This document shows, one piece after another, positions 1 through 6,095 of a DNA stretch of 6,115 nucleotides. The stretch comes from Gammaproteobacteria bacterium. Lineage in GTDB: Bacteria; Pseudomonadota; Gammaproteobacteria; Pseudomonadales; Azotimanducaceae. The stretch's first letter is position 1. Every line of letters begins with the position of its first letter. Location: the NCBI GenBank assembly GCA_009839405.1, contig VXPR01000196.1, positions 1 through 6,115 on the forward strand. The letters are read 5' to 3'. A program made the position numbers and the translations under genes. The notes under the pieces were generated by a model. That model saw nothing but the letters and a program-made list of their open reading frames with translations. It did not search any database and was not told the DNA's origin.

Positions 1-1943
1 CTGCCCAAGCCCATGATGGTGCCGCCGGCGGCGGAGCCGGCCGCCGGGGGACCGAACTCGCGAAAGGAGCCTGCGTCCAGGAGATCGTCGAGATTCTCCC
101 TTGGCGTGCGCCGGTTGCTCTCGCGGAGCCCGGCCACCGCTTCCGCCTTGGCGACATCGAGGGTTTGGTCGATGAGGTCGTTGACCTCCTGCATGTCGCC
201 CCGAAGGTGATCGAGGTCCATTCCGGTGTCGCCCTCCAAGGCGCCACCTTCGACATCGGACTCGTGCAGGAAGACGATGGGAAAGCCCTCGCGCACCACG
301 TCGCCTTCCGACATGGAAACGGCGCAGACGACGCCGTTGCGATCCGCCCGGATGTCGTGCTGCAGCTTCATGGCCTCAACGACAGCCACCGCTTGACCAA
401 CGCGCACCTCATCGCCAATGGCAACGCCGATCTCGACGATGGTTCCTTGCATGGGGGCGACCAAGCCCACCGAGCCTTCCGGCCCCACCGCTTGCTCGGC
501 TTGTTGCGCTGCTGCCGTCTGGGGCTCGAATCCGGGCGGCGTGACGAAGCGTGCGCCTTGCTCGGCGGCGGCGAGGATCGCCATGTTCTCGTCCACGAAG
601 CGGGTGTGGACACGGCCGGCGGCGAAGTCGCCGTGGCCGAGGATGCTCTCGAGGAAGGCGATGTTCGTCTCCACCCCCTCCACCCGGAACTCCGCCAGCG
701 CCCGCAGCGACCGGGCGATGGCGTCGCCGAAGTCCGGCGACGGCGAGTGCGCGATCACCTTCGCCAGCAGCGAGTCGTAGTTCAGGCTCGTCTCGTAGCC
801 GCCGTAGCCGAAGCCGTCCGTCCGCACCCCCGGGCCGCTCGGCGCCTCGTACGCCGTCAGCACCCCGCCGGTCGGGACGATCGAGCCGTCCTCCCGCACC
901 GACTCCATGCACACCCGCGACTGGATGGCGTAGCCCCGCGGCGCGATGGCCGCGTCCAGACCCAGATCCGAAACCGTCGCCCCCTGCGCCAGCCGAAGCT
1001 GCGAGGCGACGATGTCCACGCCCGTGACCTCCTCCGTCACCGTGTGCTCCACCTGCAGCCGGGCGTTCGTCTCGATGAACGCGAAACCGCCCCCGGAGGC
1101 ACCCGCGGAAACGTCCACCAGGAACTCGAACGTCCCGGCGCTCAGGTAGCCGACGCTCGAGGCGAACCGAACCGCCGACTCGATCACCGCCGCCCGCACC
1201 GACTCCGCAAGTCCCGGCGCCGGCGCAACCTCGACCACCTTCTGGAACCGACGCTGCACGCTGCACTCCCGCTCGCCGAGATGCTGCACCGCGCCGCTGC
1301 CGTCGCCCAGAACCTGCACCTCCACGTGCCGCGCCCGGCGCATGAACTCCTCCACGTACAGCGCGCCGTTGCCGAACGCGGCTTCCGCCTCCGCGCGGCA
1401 GCGCTCGTAGGCTGCCGCAACCTCGTCGGCGCTCTCCACCATGCGCGAGCCCCGGCCCCCGCCGCCCCCAACGGCCTTCAGCATCATGGCGCTGCCGGAA
1501 CCGAGCTCCTCGAAGAACGCCTGTGCCTCTTCGACGGTCACCGCGTGGTCGATGCCCCGAATCACCGGCACCCCCGCCTCCACGGCAGCAACCCGCGCGC
1601 GCGCCTTGTCGCCGAACAGCCGCAGCGTCTCCTCCCGCGGGCCCACGAACGCCAGCCCCGCCTCCGCGCACGCCCGCGCCAGCTCCGCGTTCTCCGACAG
1701 GAAGCCGTAGCCCGGGTGCACCGCGTCGCAGCCCGTCTCCCGCGCCGCACCCACCACCTGGCCGATGTCCAGGTAGGCCGCCGCGCCGACCCCTTCCAGC
1801 GTCACGCACTCGTCCGCCTTGCCCGTGTGCAGCGACCCGGCGTCGTCCCTCGGCGCAATCGCAACCGTCGCGATCCCCAGCTCCGCCGCCGCACGCATCA
1901 CCCGGATCGCTATCTCACCCCGGTTCGCCACCAACAGCTTCAT
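1..1943 (-). CDS. Single-chain acyl-CoA carboxylase (biotin carboxylase - biotin carrier - carboxyltransferase), 3' end outside window
   Basis: Biotin-dependent enzyme that carboxylates an acyl-CoA using ATP and bicarbonate; cytosolic. The reading frame is open from the ATG at 1943 to the left edge, giving 647 codons with the C-terminus missing. Residues 1-450 are a biotin carboxylase: N-terminal MKLLVANRGEIAIRV, the ATP-grasp glycine loop KAVGGGGGRGSRMV (Lys at 156), the ECSVQRRFQKVVE segment, and ETNARLQVEHTVTEE with Arg 295 in the active site. A Gly/Ser-rich insert lies at 279-286. A short linker (about 450-495) leads to a biotinyl domain with VEAMKLQ, the biotin-accepting Lys being residue 526. 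From about 575 a helical lead-in and RENLDDLLDAGSFREFG, then GGTIMGLG, mark the start of a PccB-like carboxyltransferase domain. This is the layout of the one-chain enzymes of about 1,100 residues that include the long-chain acyl-CoA carboxylases. Start choice is supported by a purine-rich ribosome-binding site four bases upstream. The acyl-CoA substrate (acetyl, propionyl, longer or branched) cannot be told. Confidence 0.93.
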   Translation of the reverse strand, partial: MKLLVANRGEIAIRVMRAAAELGIATVAIAPRDDAGSLHTGKADECVTLEGVGAAAYLDIGQVVGAARETGCDAVHPGYGFLSENAELARACAEAGLAFVGPREETLRLFGDKARARVAAVEAGVPVIRGIDHAVTVEEAQAFFEELGSGSAMMLKAVGGGGGRGSRMVESADEVAAAYERCRAEAEAAFGNGALYVEEFMRRARHVEVQVLGDGSGAVQHLGERECSVQRRFQKVVEVAPAPGLAESVRAAVIESAVRFASSVGYLSAGTFEFLVDVSAGASGGGFAFIETNARLQVEHTVTEEVTGVDIVASQLRLAQGATVSDLGLDAAIAPRGYAIQSRVCMESVREDGSIVPTGGVLTAYEAPSGPGVRTDGFGYGGYETSLNYDSLLAKVIAHSPSPDFGDAIARSLRALAEFRVEGVETNIAFLESILGHGDFAAGRVHTRFVDENMAILAAAEQGARFVTPPGFEPQTAAAQQAEQAVGPEGSVGLVAPMQGTIVEIGVAIGDEVRVGQAVAVVEAMKLQHDIRADRNGVVCAVSMSEGDVVREGFPIVFLHESDVEGGALEGDTGMDLDHLRGDMQEVNDLIDQTLDVAKAEAVAGLRESNRRTPRENLDDLLDAGSFREFGPPAAGSAAGGTIMGLG

Positions 1944-1947
1944 CTTG

Positions 1948-1958
1948 CCCCTTCCCTC
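1948..1958 (-). promoter_or_regulatory. Ribosome-binding site of the carboxylase
   Basis: On the minus strand this reads GAGGGAAGGGG, ending four bases before the ATG at 1943. It is a strong purine-rich Shine-Dalgarno sequence and fixes the carboxylase start. It also means the gene can be translated without coupling to the oxidoreductase gene 121 bases upstream. Confidence 0.7.
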
Positions 1959-2036
1959 AATCCGCACCGCTCAGAGCGCCGGCCCTTCACGCCATCGCCC
2001 GCACCGAACAGGCGTCCTCAACATCCTCGGCAGGCA

Positions 2037-2048
2037 GCGTCGAGACGC
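2037..2048. repeat. Short inverted repeat after the LLM oxidoreductase
   Basis: GCGTC-GA-GACGC lies 17 bases after the LLM stop codon. The stem is at most five pairs and no T tract follows on the minus strand, so it is at best a weak pause site. This is the main structure seen in the 121-base gap before the carboxylase gene. Confidence 0.35.
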
Positions 2049-2064
2049 CGGCCAGGTCGCCGGG

Positions 2065-2892
2065 CTATGGTTTTTCTTGCCAGGCCTCTTTCAGCTTGGC
2101 GATGTGGCCGTCGGCGTCCAGGCCACCGCCTAGCGTCCTCAGGCAGATGCGGCCCACGCCCTTCGCTTGCCAACCCTGAACGCGGTCCTTCCACTCCGCC
2201 TCGCGCGCACCCACCACCGCGACGCCAGCCTCCGTGCCGATTTCGCCTGGGTCTCGGCCCGCATCCGCCGCAGCGGCGTCGATCCGGGCCTTCACGTCAT
2301 CGAATTGTTCCGGCGAACAAAGTACGAACCAACCGTCCGCCTGCCGGCCCATGCGGCGCAGGATGCGCGGTACCGGCACGCCGGCGGCACCGATCCAGAT
2401 GGGAATGGGCCGCTGGACAGGGAGCGGATCGAGGCCCGCGCCATGCACCGTGTCCCAGCGTCCCTCGAAATCCACCGTCTCTTCCGTCCACAGCCGGCGC
2501 AGGAGGTCAATCTGCTCTTCGCAACGCCGACCGCGGGTGTGGAAGTCCTCGCCAAGGGCCTCGTACTCCGGCGCGCTTCCCCCAACGCCTATGCCAAGCC
2601 GTACCCGCCCGCCGCTCATGGCGTCCAATGTCGCGAGCTGTTTGGCTAGCAGCACCGTCTGCCGCGCCGGTGCCACGATCACCGAAGGGCAGAGCTCAAT
2701 GTCCTTCGTCGCTGCGGCGATATAAGCCAGGGCCATCAGCGGCTCGTGCAGATGCCCGCTGTTCGGGCGCAGCACCTGATCCGGCACCCGCAAGTGGGAA
2801 TAACCAAGCTCGTCAGCCGCTTGCGCGAATGCCACCAGCGCGCCGATGTCGTCCTTGAGTTCTCGGATGGGGAGCGAGACGCCGATCTTCAT
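2065..2892 (-). CDS. LLM-class (luciferase-like) F420- or flavin-dependent oxidoreductase
   Basis: A 275-residue protein of the luciferase-like monooxygenase superfamily, a TIM-barrel fold using reduced F420 or FMN. It starts MKIGVSLPI, the usual first beta strand. The core contains the family's LLAKQLATLD segment (81-90), SGGRVRLGIGVG (93-104), then the PEYEALG / RGRRCEEQIDLLRRLW region and FEGRW. PIPIWIGAAG further on is the late barrel strand seen in many members. The pattern and length resemble the F420-dependent LLM group (TIGR03619-like); cofactor choice is inferred, not proven. An in-frame ATG lies 36 bases upstream (2928), but the start at 2892 is preferred because AAGGAGG sits six bases before it and the family begins at this residue. 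It lies 28 bases after the membrane hydrolase gene, so the two are probably cotranscribed. The substrate is unknown; such enzymes oxidise or reduce alcohols, aldehydes, unsaturated or heterocyclic compounds. Confidence 0.9.
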   Translation of the reverse strand: MKIGVSLPIRELKDDIGALVAFAQAADELGYSHLRVPDQVLRPNSGHLHEPLMALAYIAAATKDIELCPSVIVAPARQTVLLAKQLATLDAMSGGRVRLGIGVGGSAPEYEALGEDFHTRGRRCEEQIDLLRRLWTEETVDFEGRWDTVHGAGLDPLPVQRPIPIWIGAAGVPVPRILRRMGRQADGWFVLCSPEQFDDVKARIDAAAADAGRDPGEIGTEAGVAVVGAREAEWKDRVQGWQAKGVGRICLRTLGGGLDADGHIAKLKEAWQEKP

Positions 2893-2898
2893 GCCTGT

Positions 2899-2905
2899 CC
2901 TCCTT
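2899..2905 (-). promoter_or_regulatory. Ribosome-binding site of the LLM oxidoreductase
   Basis: Minus strand AAGGAGG with a six-base spacer to the ATG at 2892. It is a near-perfect Shine-Dalgarno sequence and decides between this start and the in-frame ATG at 2928. It lies in the 28-base gap after the stop of the preceding gene. Confidence 0.85.
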
Positions 2906-2920
2906 AAGCCCGGAGCGCTC

Positions 2921-3973
2921 TCATGCACCCGAGGCGAAAGCGGCGGATTCTACGCCGTGGCACCCCTCGCCGGAGAAGAGCGCCCCGAGCGCGGCAAACT
3001 CCTCCGCGTCTGCGGCGCGGTCCGCCACGAAGCTGACGTGACGGTTCGGCGGTGCATCCGGCGAAAGCTCGATCCCCCACAGCGGATCGATGCGGTTCGG
3101 CACGAGGGAGTAGCGCGCGTCGATGACGCGATTGGGATGCACGGGGTCCGGCGTCAGGTAGTCCGAAGAGAACCAACGAAAGCGCTCGATGTCCTGCGCC
3201 TGCTGGCTGGCCGGATCGACCCACGGCAGGTGCTCGGCAATGTCCAGCACCGGCACGCTCGAGCCGGGGCAAACGGTGCTCCGCCATCCCGTCCGCACCG
3301 CGTCGATGTAGTAGCGGCCATCGTGCTCGTACACCACCTTCCATACCAAGAGGTTGGCAAAGCCAGGCTTTGCGCCAAGGCGCGCGGGCTCGTGCCCACG
3401 CATCGCAGCGAGCTCGCGGCCGGTCGCTTCCGCACGCTGGTTCTGCACCACGCCGGCACCCAGATACGCAAGCCCCCAAACCAAGCCAGCCACCGTAAAG
3501 CGCCGGTTGCGCCGCACCACCCCGATCCCCAGCAATGCAAGCAGCGGCACGGTGAAGAACGGATCCACCACGGCGACGTTATTCCACGCCACCCGGTGGT
3601 TGGAGAAGGGCCAAAAGAGCTGCGTGCCGTAGGAAGTGCAGGCATCGAGCAACCCATGCGTGCCATACCCGACCAGGCAAACGGCCCAGGCCGTGCCGAA
3701 CGACAACCGGCGCCGAACAAACGGATAGGCGACTGCGGCCACCACCAACGCGCCGACGGGAATGAACACCAGGGCATGAGTGAACTGCCGGTGAAACTCG
3801 AGGAACAGCAGGGAATCCGTCGAAGACGAGATGAAGACATCAAGATCCGGCGCCATGCCGGCAAGGCAGCCAAGCAACGCCGCCACCCGGGCGTTCCTGG
3901 GCTCGAGCAGCGAACGCGGCAATACCCCCTGCGCCGTGGCCGCCCCGACCGCGCCTTGACTGATCGGGTCCAT
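2921..3973 (-). CDS. YdjM/DUF457-family membrane-bound metal-dependent hydrolase
   Basis: A 350-residue predicted inner-membrane protein of the YdjM-like (DUF457, COG1988) family, annotated as putative metal-dependent hydrolases of unknown substrate. The family signatures are all visible: N-terminal MDPISQGAVGAATAQ, GMAPDLDVF (PDLD at 42-45), HRQFTHAL (61-68), GTHGLLDACTSYGTQLFWPF (104-123) and VVDPFFT (135-141). The His and Asp residues in these motifs are the likely metal ligands. Hydrophobic segments near 68-86, 94-110, 139-156 and 160-178 would place the N-terminal half in the membrane. The C-terminal 150 or so residues are polar and probably form a soluble domain. The stop of the esterase gene is only five bases upstream, which indicates cotranscription and probably translational coupling; the best ribosome-binding candidate, GAGG at 3990-3987, is 13 bases from the ATG. 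The MDP start matches the family. Its role in this cluster is unknown, and the catalytic function of the family is itself poorly proven. Confidence 0.88.
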   Translation of the reverse strand: MDPISQGAVGAATAQGVLPRSLLEPRNARVAALLGCLAGMAPDLDVFISSSTDSLLFLEFHRQFTHALVFIPVGALVVAAVAYPFVRRRLSFGTAWAVCLVGYGTHGLLDACTSYGTQLFWPFSNHRVAWNNVAVVDPFFTVPLLALLGIGVVRRNRRFTVAGLVWGLAYLGAGVVQNQRAEATGRELAAMRGHEPARLGAKPGFANLLVWKVVYEHDGRYYIDAVRTGWRSTVCPGSSVPVLDIAEHLPWVDPASQQAQDIERFRWFSSDYLTPDPVHPNRVIDARYSLVPNRIDPLWGIELSPDAPPNRHVSFVADRAADAEEFAALGALFSGEGCHGVESAAFASGA

Positions 3974-3978
3974 CTGGG

Positions 3979-5118
3979 TCAGGCGTCCTCGACTGGCAGC
4001 GCGTTCGCTGCCTTGACGTCAATCTCCAGAGGCGTGGTGTCGATCCACTGCACTCCGAGGTCGAAGCGGCTGGCGTCGGGCAGGGTGTAAATCCCAGTGG
4101 CCACATGCGGATACTGGTCGCTGACGTGGAACACCTCCAGCCGATGCAATCCTGGCACGACGCCATGGCTCTTCGGTATCTCGAAGGCGCCGTCCTCGCC
4201 TCGCGAAGTTCGAGTGCGCGCCGGCGGCGAATGCGGGTCTTGGGGCGTCAACGTCACCCAAGCCATGCCCATCGCCTTGCCGTCCAAGGTCACGCGCCCG
4301 CGCACGCTGATGCGTTCGTCACTCGTGAGCAAGCCCCCCCGGCGGAGCCAGTTCACGAACAGGCGCGGCCAGGCGCGGAAGTCCGCATCGCCAACCCCAA
4401 GCCCCGTGCCGTGCTCGCCGAAGCCGTAGATGTGCATCTCTGCCGGCACGCCGGCACGCAGCAAGGCGTCGTAGAAGAGCGTGGACTGTGTGCCGGGGAC
4501 GATTGCGTCCTCGTGGGTGTGGACGAGGAAAGTCGGTGGCGTTTGGGCATTGACCCGCTCCGGCGTCGGCGTGTATTCGTCCGCCTTGCGGCCGCGCGCG
4601 ATGCCGTCCGTCACCGCATAGACCGGAGCGAGGAAGTCCGGGCGGCTCGACCGTCGTTCGACGGGATCGCCCGAGTTCGGATCACCTTCGTCCCACGCCG
4701 TTCCGACCGCTACGGCGAGGTGACCGCCGGCAGAAAAGCCGAGCATTCCGATGCGGTCCTCGGCAACGCCGAATTCCTCGGCGCGGGCGCGCACCAGCCG
4801 AACGGCGCGAAGGCCGTCGAGCAGGGACACCTCCGAGTGATAGCGCTCGCCGACGCGATAGCGCAGCACGAAGGCCGCGATGCCACACCGGTTCAGCCAG
4901 CGCGCGACCTGCAAGCCTTCCCAGTCGGAGGCAAGGATGCGATAGCCACCCCCCGGATTGACGATCACGCCGGCCCCTGCCGCTCCCTGCTCCGGCAGAT
5001 GCACCGTGACTTGCGGGCAATCGATGTCACCATCGCCCAGCGCCCCGGGCGCACCCTCCGCCCAAAGCGGGATGGCGCTGTCTCGGACATCGTCAGCCAA
5101 TGGTGGTGGCACCCCCAT
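3979..5118 (-). CDS. Alpha/beta-hydrolase esterase with C-terminal carboxypeptidase-regulatory/transthyretin-like domain
   Basis: A 379-residue protein with two parts. Residues 30-265 are an alpha/beta hydrolase of the esterase/lipase type (relatives are often annotated as acetylxylan esterase or 'xylanase'). NPGGGY (54-59) is the oxyanion-hole strand turn. GFSAGGH gives nucleophile Ser 129, HTHEDAIVP gives Asp 204, and GEHGTGLG gives His 236, so the catalytic triad is complete. Residues about 270-360 form a separate beta-rich segment starting ISVRGRVTLDGK and including GEDGAFEI and GVVPGLHRLEVFH. This pattern resembles carboxypeptidase-regulatory or transthyretin-like beta-sandwich domains, often used for binding or stability. 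No signal peptide is seen, so it probably acts in the cytoplasm on a small ester. The start at 5118 lies inside the end of the SDR gene (26-base overlap) and lacks a clear ribosome-binding site. In-frame GTG at 5112 or TTG at 5100 (GGGGGTG nine bases before it) are alternatives that would shorten the protein by two or six residues. Confidence 0.87.
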   Translation of the reverse strand: MGVPPPLADDVRDSAIPLWAEGAPGALGDGDIDCPQVTVHLPEQGAAGAGVIVNPGGGYRILASDWEGLQVARWLNRCGIAAFVLRYRVGERYHSEVSLLDGLRAVRLVRARAEEFGVAEDRIGMLGFSAGGHLAVAVGTAWDEGDPNSGDPVERRSSRPDFLAPVYAVTDGIARGRKADEYTPTPERVNAQTPPTFLVHTHEDAIVPGTQSTLFYDALLRAGVPAEMHIYGFGEHGTGLGVGDADFRAWPRLFVNWLRRGGLLTSDERISVRGRVTLDGKAMGMAWVTLTPQDPHSPPARTRTSRGEDGAFEIPKSHGVVPGLHRLEVFHVSDQYPHVATGIYTLPDASRFDLGVQWIDTTPLEIDVKAANALPVEDA

Positions 5119-5884
5119 CGCAAGGCAGCGTGACGCCGGTTAGATAGGAGCCAGCGCGCGAGGAGAGGAAGATGGTGAGGCCGGCCGCGTCCTCCATTCG
5201 CCCCCAGCGCTTCATCGGAAAGCTCTCGATCATCTGCCGATCCATCTCCTCCGTCGCAAAGAGCGGCGCCGTCATCTTCGACTTGAACGGCCCCGGCGCA
5301 ATCACGTTGACGTTGATGTGATCGTCCATCAAGTCCCGCGCCATCTGCGCCGATAGTTGTCCCAAGCCAGCCTTGGCGGCGACATAGGAATAGTTCATGA
5401 GCCCACTCGGCTTGATGCCGTTCACGGACGTGACGTTGACGACCGAGGCCCGCTCGTCCGCAGTTGCCGCAGCCCGAAGCAGCGGCAGGAGCTTTTGCGT
5501 GAGGAAGAACGGGCTTTTCACATCCAGGTCCACTACCCGATCCCAGGCCTTCTCGGTGAAGTCGTCAATCGGCAGGCTCCAAGTCAGGCCGGCGTTGTTG
5601 ACCAGAATGTGCAGCCGCTCCTCCCGCGATGCGATTTCCCCCGCCAGCAATTCGCAACCGGCCACGTTGCCGATGTCGCTGGGGATCGCCGTGCATTGGC
5701 CAACTTGCCCCAGGGCCCGCTCGGTCTCGACGCAAGCATCCACCTTGCGTGACGCGACATAGACCCGCGCCCCAGCCCGCACCAGCCCCTCCGCAATCAT
5801 GAGCCCGATGCCCCGCGTGCCTCCGGTGACCAACGCCACCTTCCCCCGCACGCCAAAGAGCTCCTCGTAGAACGAACCCGACAT
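5093..5884 (-). CDS. Short-chain dehydrogenase/reductase (SDR), NAD(P)-dependent
   Basis: A 263-residue classical SDR that oxidises an alcohol or reduces a ketone with NAD(P)(H). The Rossmann nucleotide-binding motif is TGGTRGIG (20-27) and NNAG is at 96-99. Catalytic Ser 153 lies in VVNVTSVNG, and Tyr 167 and Lys 171 in the YVAAK motif. VNVIAPGPF follows, and the C-terminus LPCDGGATTIG is typical. Ser 45-Arg 46 after the second beta strand suggests NADP preference, by family knowledge only. The position that usually carries the fourth catalytic residue, Asn, reads Asp 121 (VVDLDVKSPFFLTQ). An in-frame ATG at 5917 would add eleven residues, but the ATG at 5884 has AAGGTGG seven bases upstream and fits the family N-terminus. 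It is the first gene of the cluster and overlaps the esterase start by 26 bases. The substrate is unknown; sequences of this style are found among 3-oxoacyl-ACP reductase-like and glucose dehydrogenase-like SDRs. Confidence 0.93.
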   Translation of the reverse strand: MSGSFYEELFGVRGKVALVTGGTRGIGLMIAEGLVRAGARVYVASRKVDACVETERALGQVGQCTAIPSDIGNVAGCELLAGEIASREERLHILVNNAGLTWSLPIDDFTEKAWDRVVDLDVKSPFFLTQKLLPLLRAAATADERASVVNVTSVNGIKPSGLMNYSYVAAKAGLGQLSAQMARDLMDDHINVNVIAPGPFKSKMTAPLFATEEMDRQMIESFPMKRWGRMEDAAGLTIFLSSRAGSYLTGVTLPCDGGATTIG

Positions 5885-5890
5885 CCGCAC

Positions 5891-5899
5891 CCCACCTTC
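5891..5899 (-). promoter_or_regulatory. Ribosome-binding site of the SDR
   Basis: Minus strand GAAGGTGGG, with the AAGGTGG core ending seven bases before the ATG at 5884. No comparable sequence precedes the upstream in-frame ATG at 5917, so this site decides the start. Confidence 0.65.
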
Positions 5900-5952
5900 A
5901 ATCCCGAATCGCGGCATGGTAACCCGCTAGGTGGTGGCGCTTTGTTGGCATA

Positions 5953-5968
5953 GCCCGGCACGCCGGGC
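5953..5968. repeat. GC-rich inverted repeat (hairpin)
   Basis: GCCCGGC and GCCGGGC are perfect inverted copies separated by two bases; realistically a six-pair stem with a four-base loop. There is no T tract on either side, so it is not a standard intrinsic terminator. It sits about 70 bases upstream of the SDR start and could be in its 5' leader, an operator-like palindrome, or part of a dispersed palindromic repeat. Confidence 0.6.
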
Positions 5969-6001
5969 CGCAGACGCAAAGGAACGGGCTTATTGCGACT
6001 T

Positions 6002-6011
6002 CGCCCGGGCG
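6002..6011. repeat. Ten-base perfect palindrome
   Basis: CGCCCGGGCG is fully self-complementary. It lies 33 bases beyond the hairpin at 5953-5968 and shares the GCCCGG core with it. Chance occurrence is possible in DNA this rich in GC. Confidence 0.5.
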
Positions 6012-6050
6012 GGTCGAGGGTTCGTAGGGGACGGGCGTGTGGCCGACACC

Positions 6051-6095
6051 GGGAGGGCGAGGGGGGGGAAGCGGAGCGGGAGGTGGCAGCGGAGG
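6051..6095 (+). other. G-rich, purine-rich tract with G-quadruplex potential
   Basis: On the plus strand two GGG runs are followed by a run of eight G (6061-6068), separated by one and three bases, so GGG-N1-GGG-N3-GGG-N2-GGG is satisfied. Further purine-rich sequence continues to about 6095. On the minus strand, the strand of the genes, this would be a C-rich, G-poor transcript of the type that favours Rho loading. Whether it is transcribed is unknown. Confidence 0.5.

Noticed and set aside
409..1809. Minus-strand open frame of 466 codons within the carboxylase gene
   Set aside because: It lies out of frame with the carboxylase and is extremely Gly/Arg-rich, a typical product of a GC-rich gene read in the wrong frame.
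2012..2049. GGCGTC...GACGCC inverted repeat as a possible terminator before the carboxylase
   Set aside because: The arms are six bases separated by more than 25 bases and no T tract follows on the minus strand.
165..2858. Very long plus-strand open frame (897 codons) opposite the carboxylase and the LLM gene
   Set aside because: Its codons lie exactly opposite those of the carboxylase, where antisense stops would require the rare codons TTA, CTA and TCA. The translation is low-complexity and Arg/His/Pro-rich with no domain, and it crosses two unmistakable genes.
2893..2928. N-terminal extension of the LLM oxidoreductase from the ATG at 2928
   Set aside because: It would overlap the upstream gene and place the strong AAGGAGG site inside the coding region; the family starts at MKIG.
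2846..4090. Plus-strand open frame of 414 codons opposite the membrane hydrolase
   Set aside because: It is codon-aligned antisense to the YdjM-family gene and shows no protein motif; another GC-driven shadow.
4105..5133. Plus-strand open frame of 342 codons opposite the esterase
   Set aside because: It is codon-aligned antisense to the esterase gene with its intact catalytic motifs; no family resemblance of its own.
5945..5985. Possible sigma-70 promoter of the SDR (TTGCGT and TATGCC on the minus strand)
   Set aside because: The spacer is about 21 bases and the -10 match is poor; nothing distinguishes it from background.
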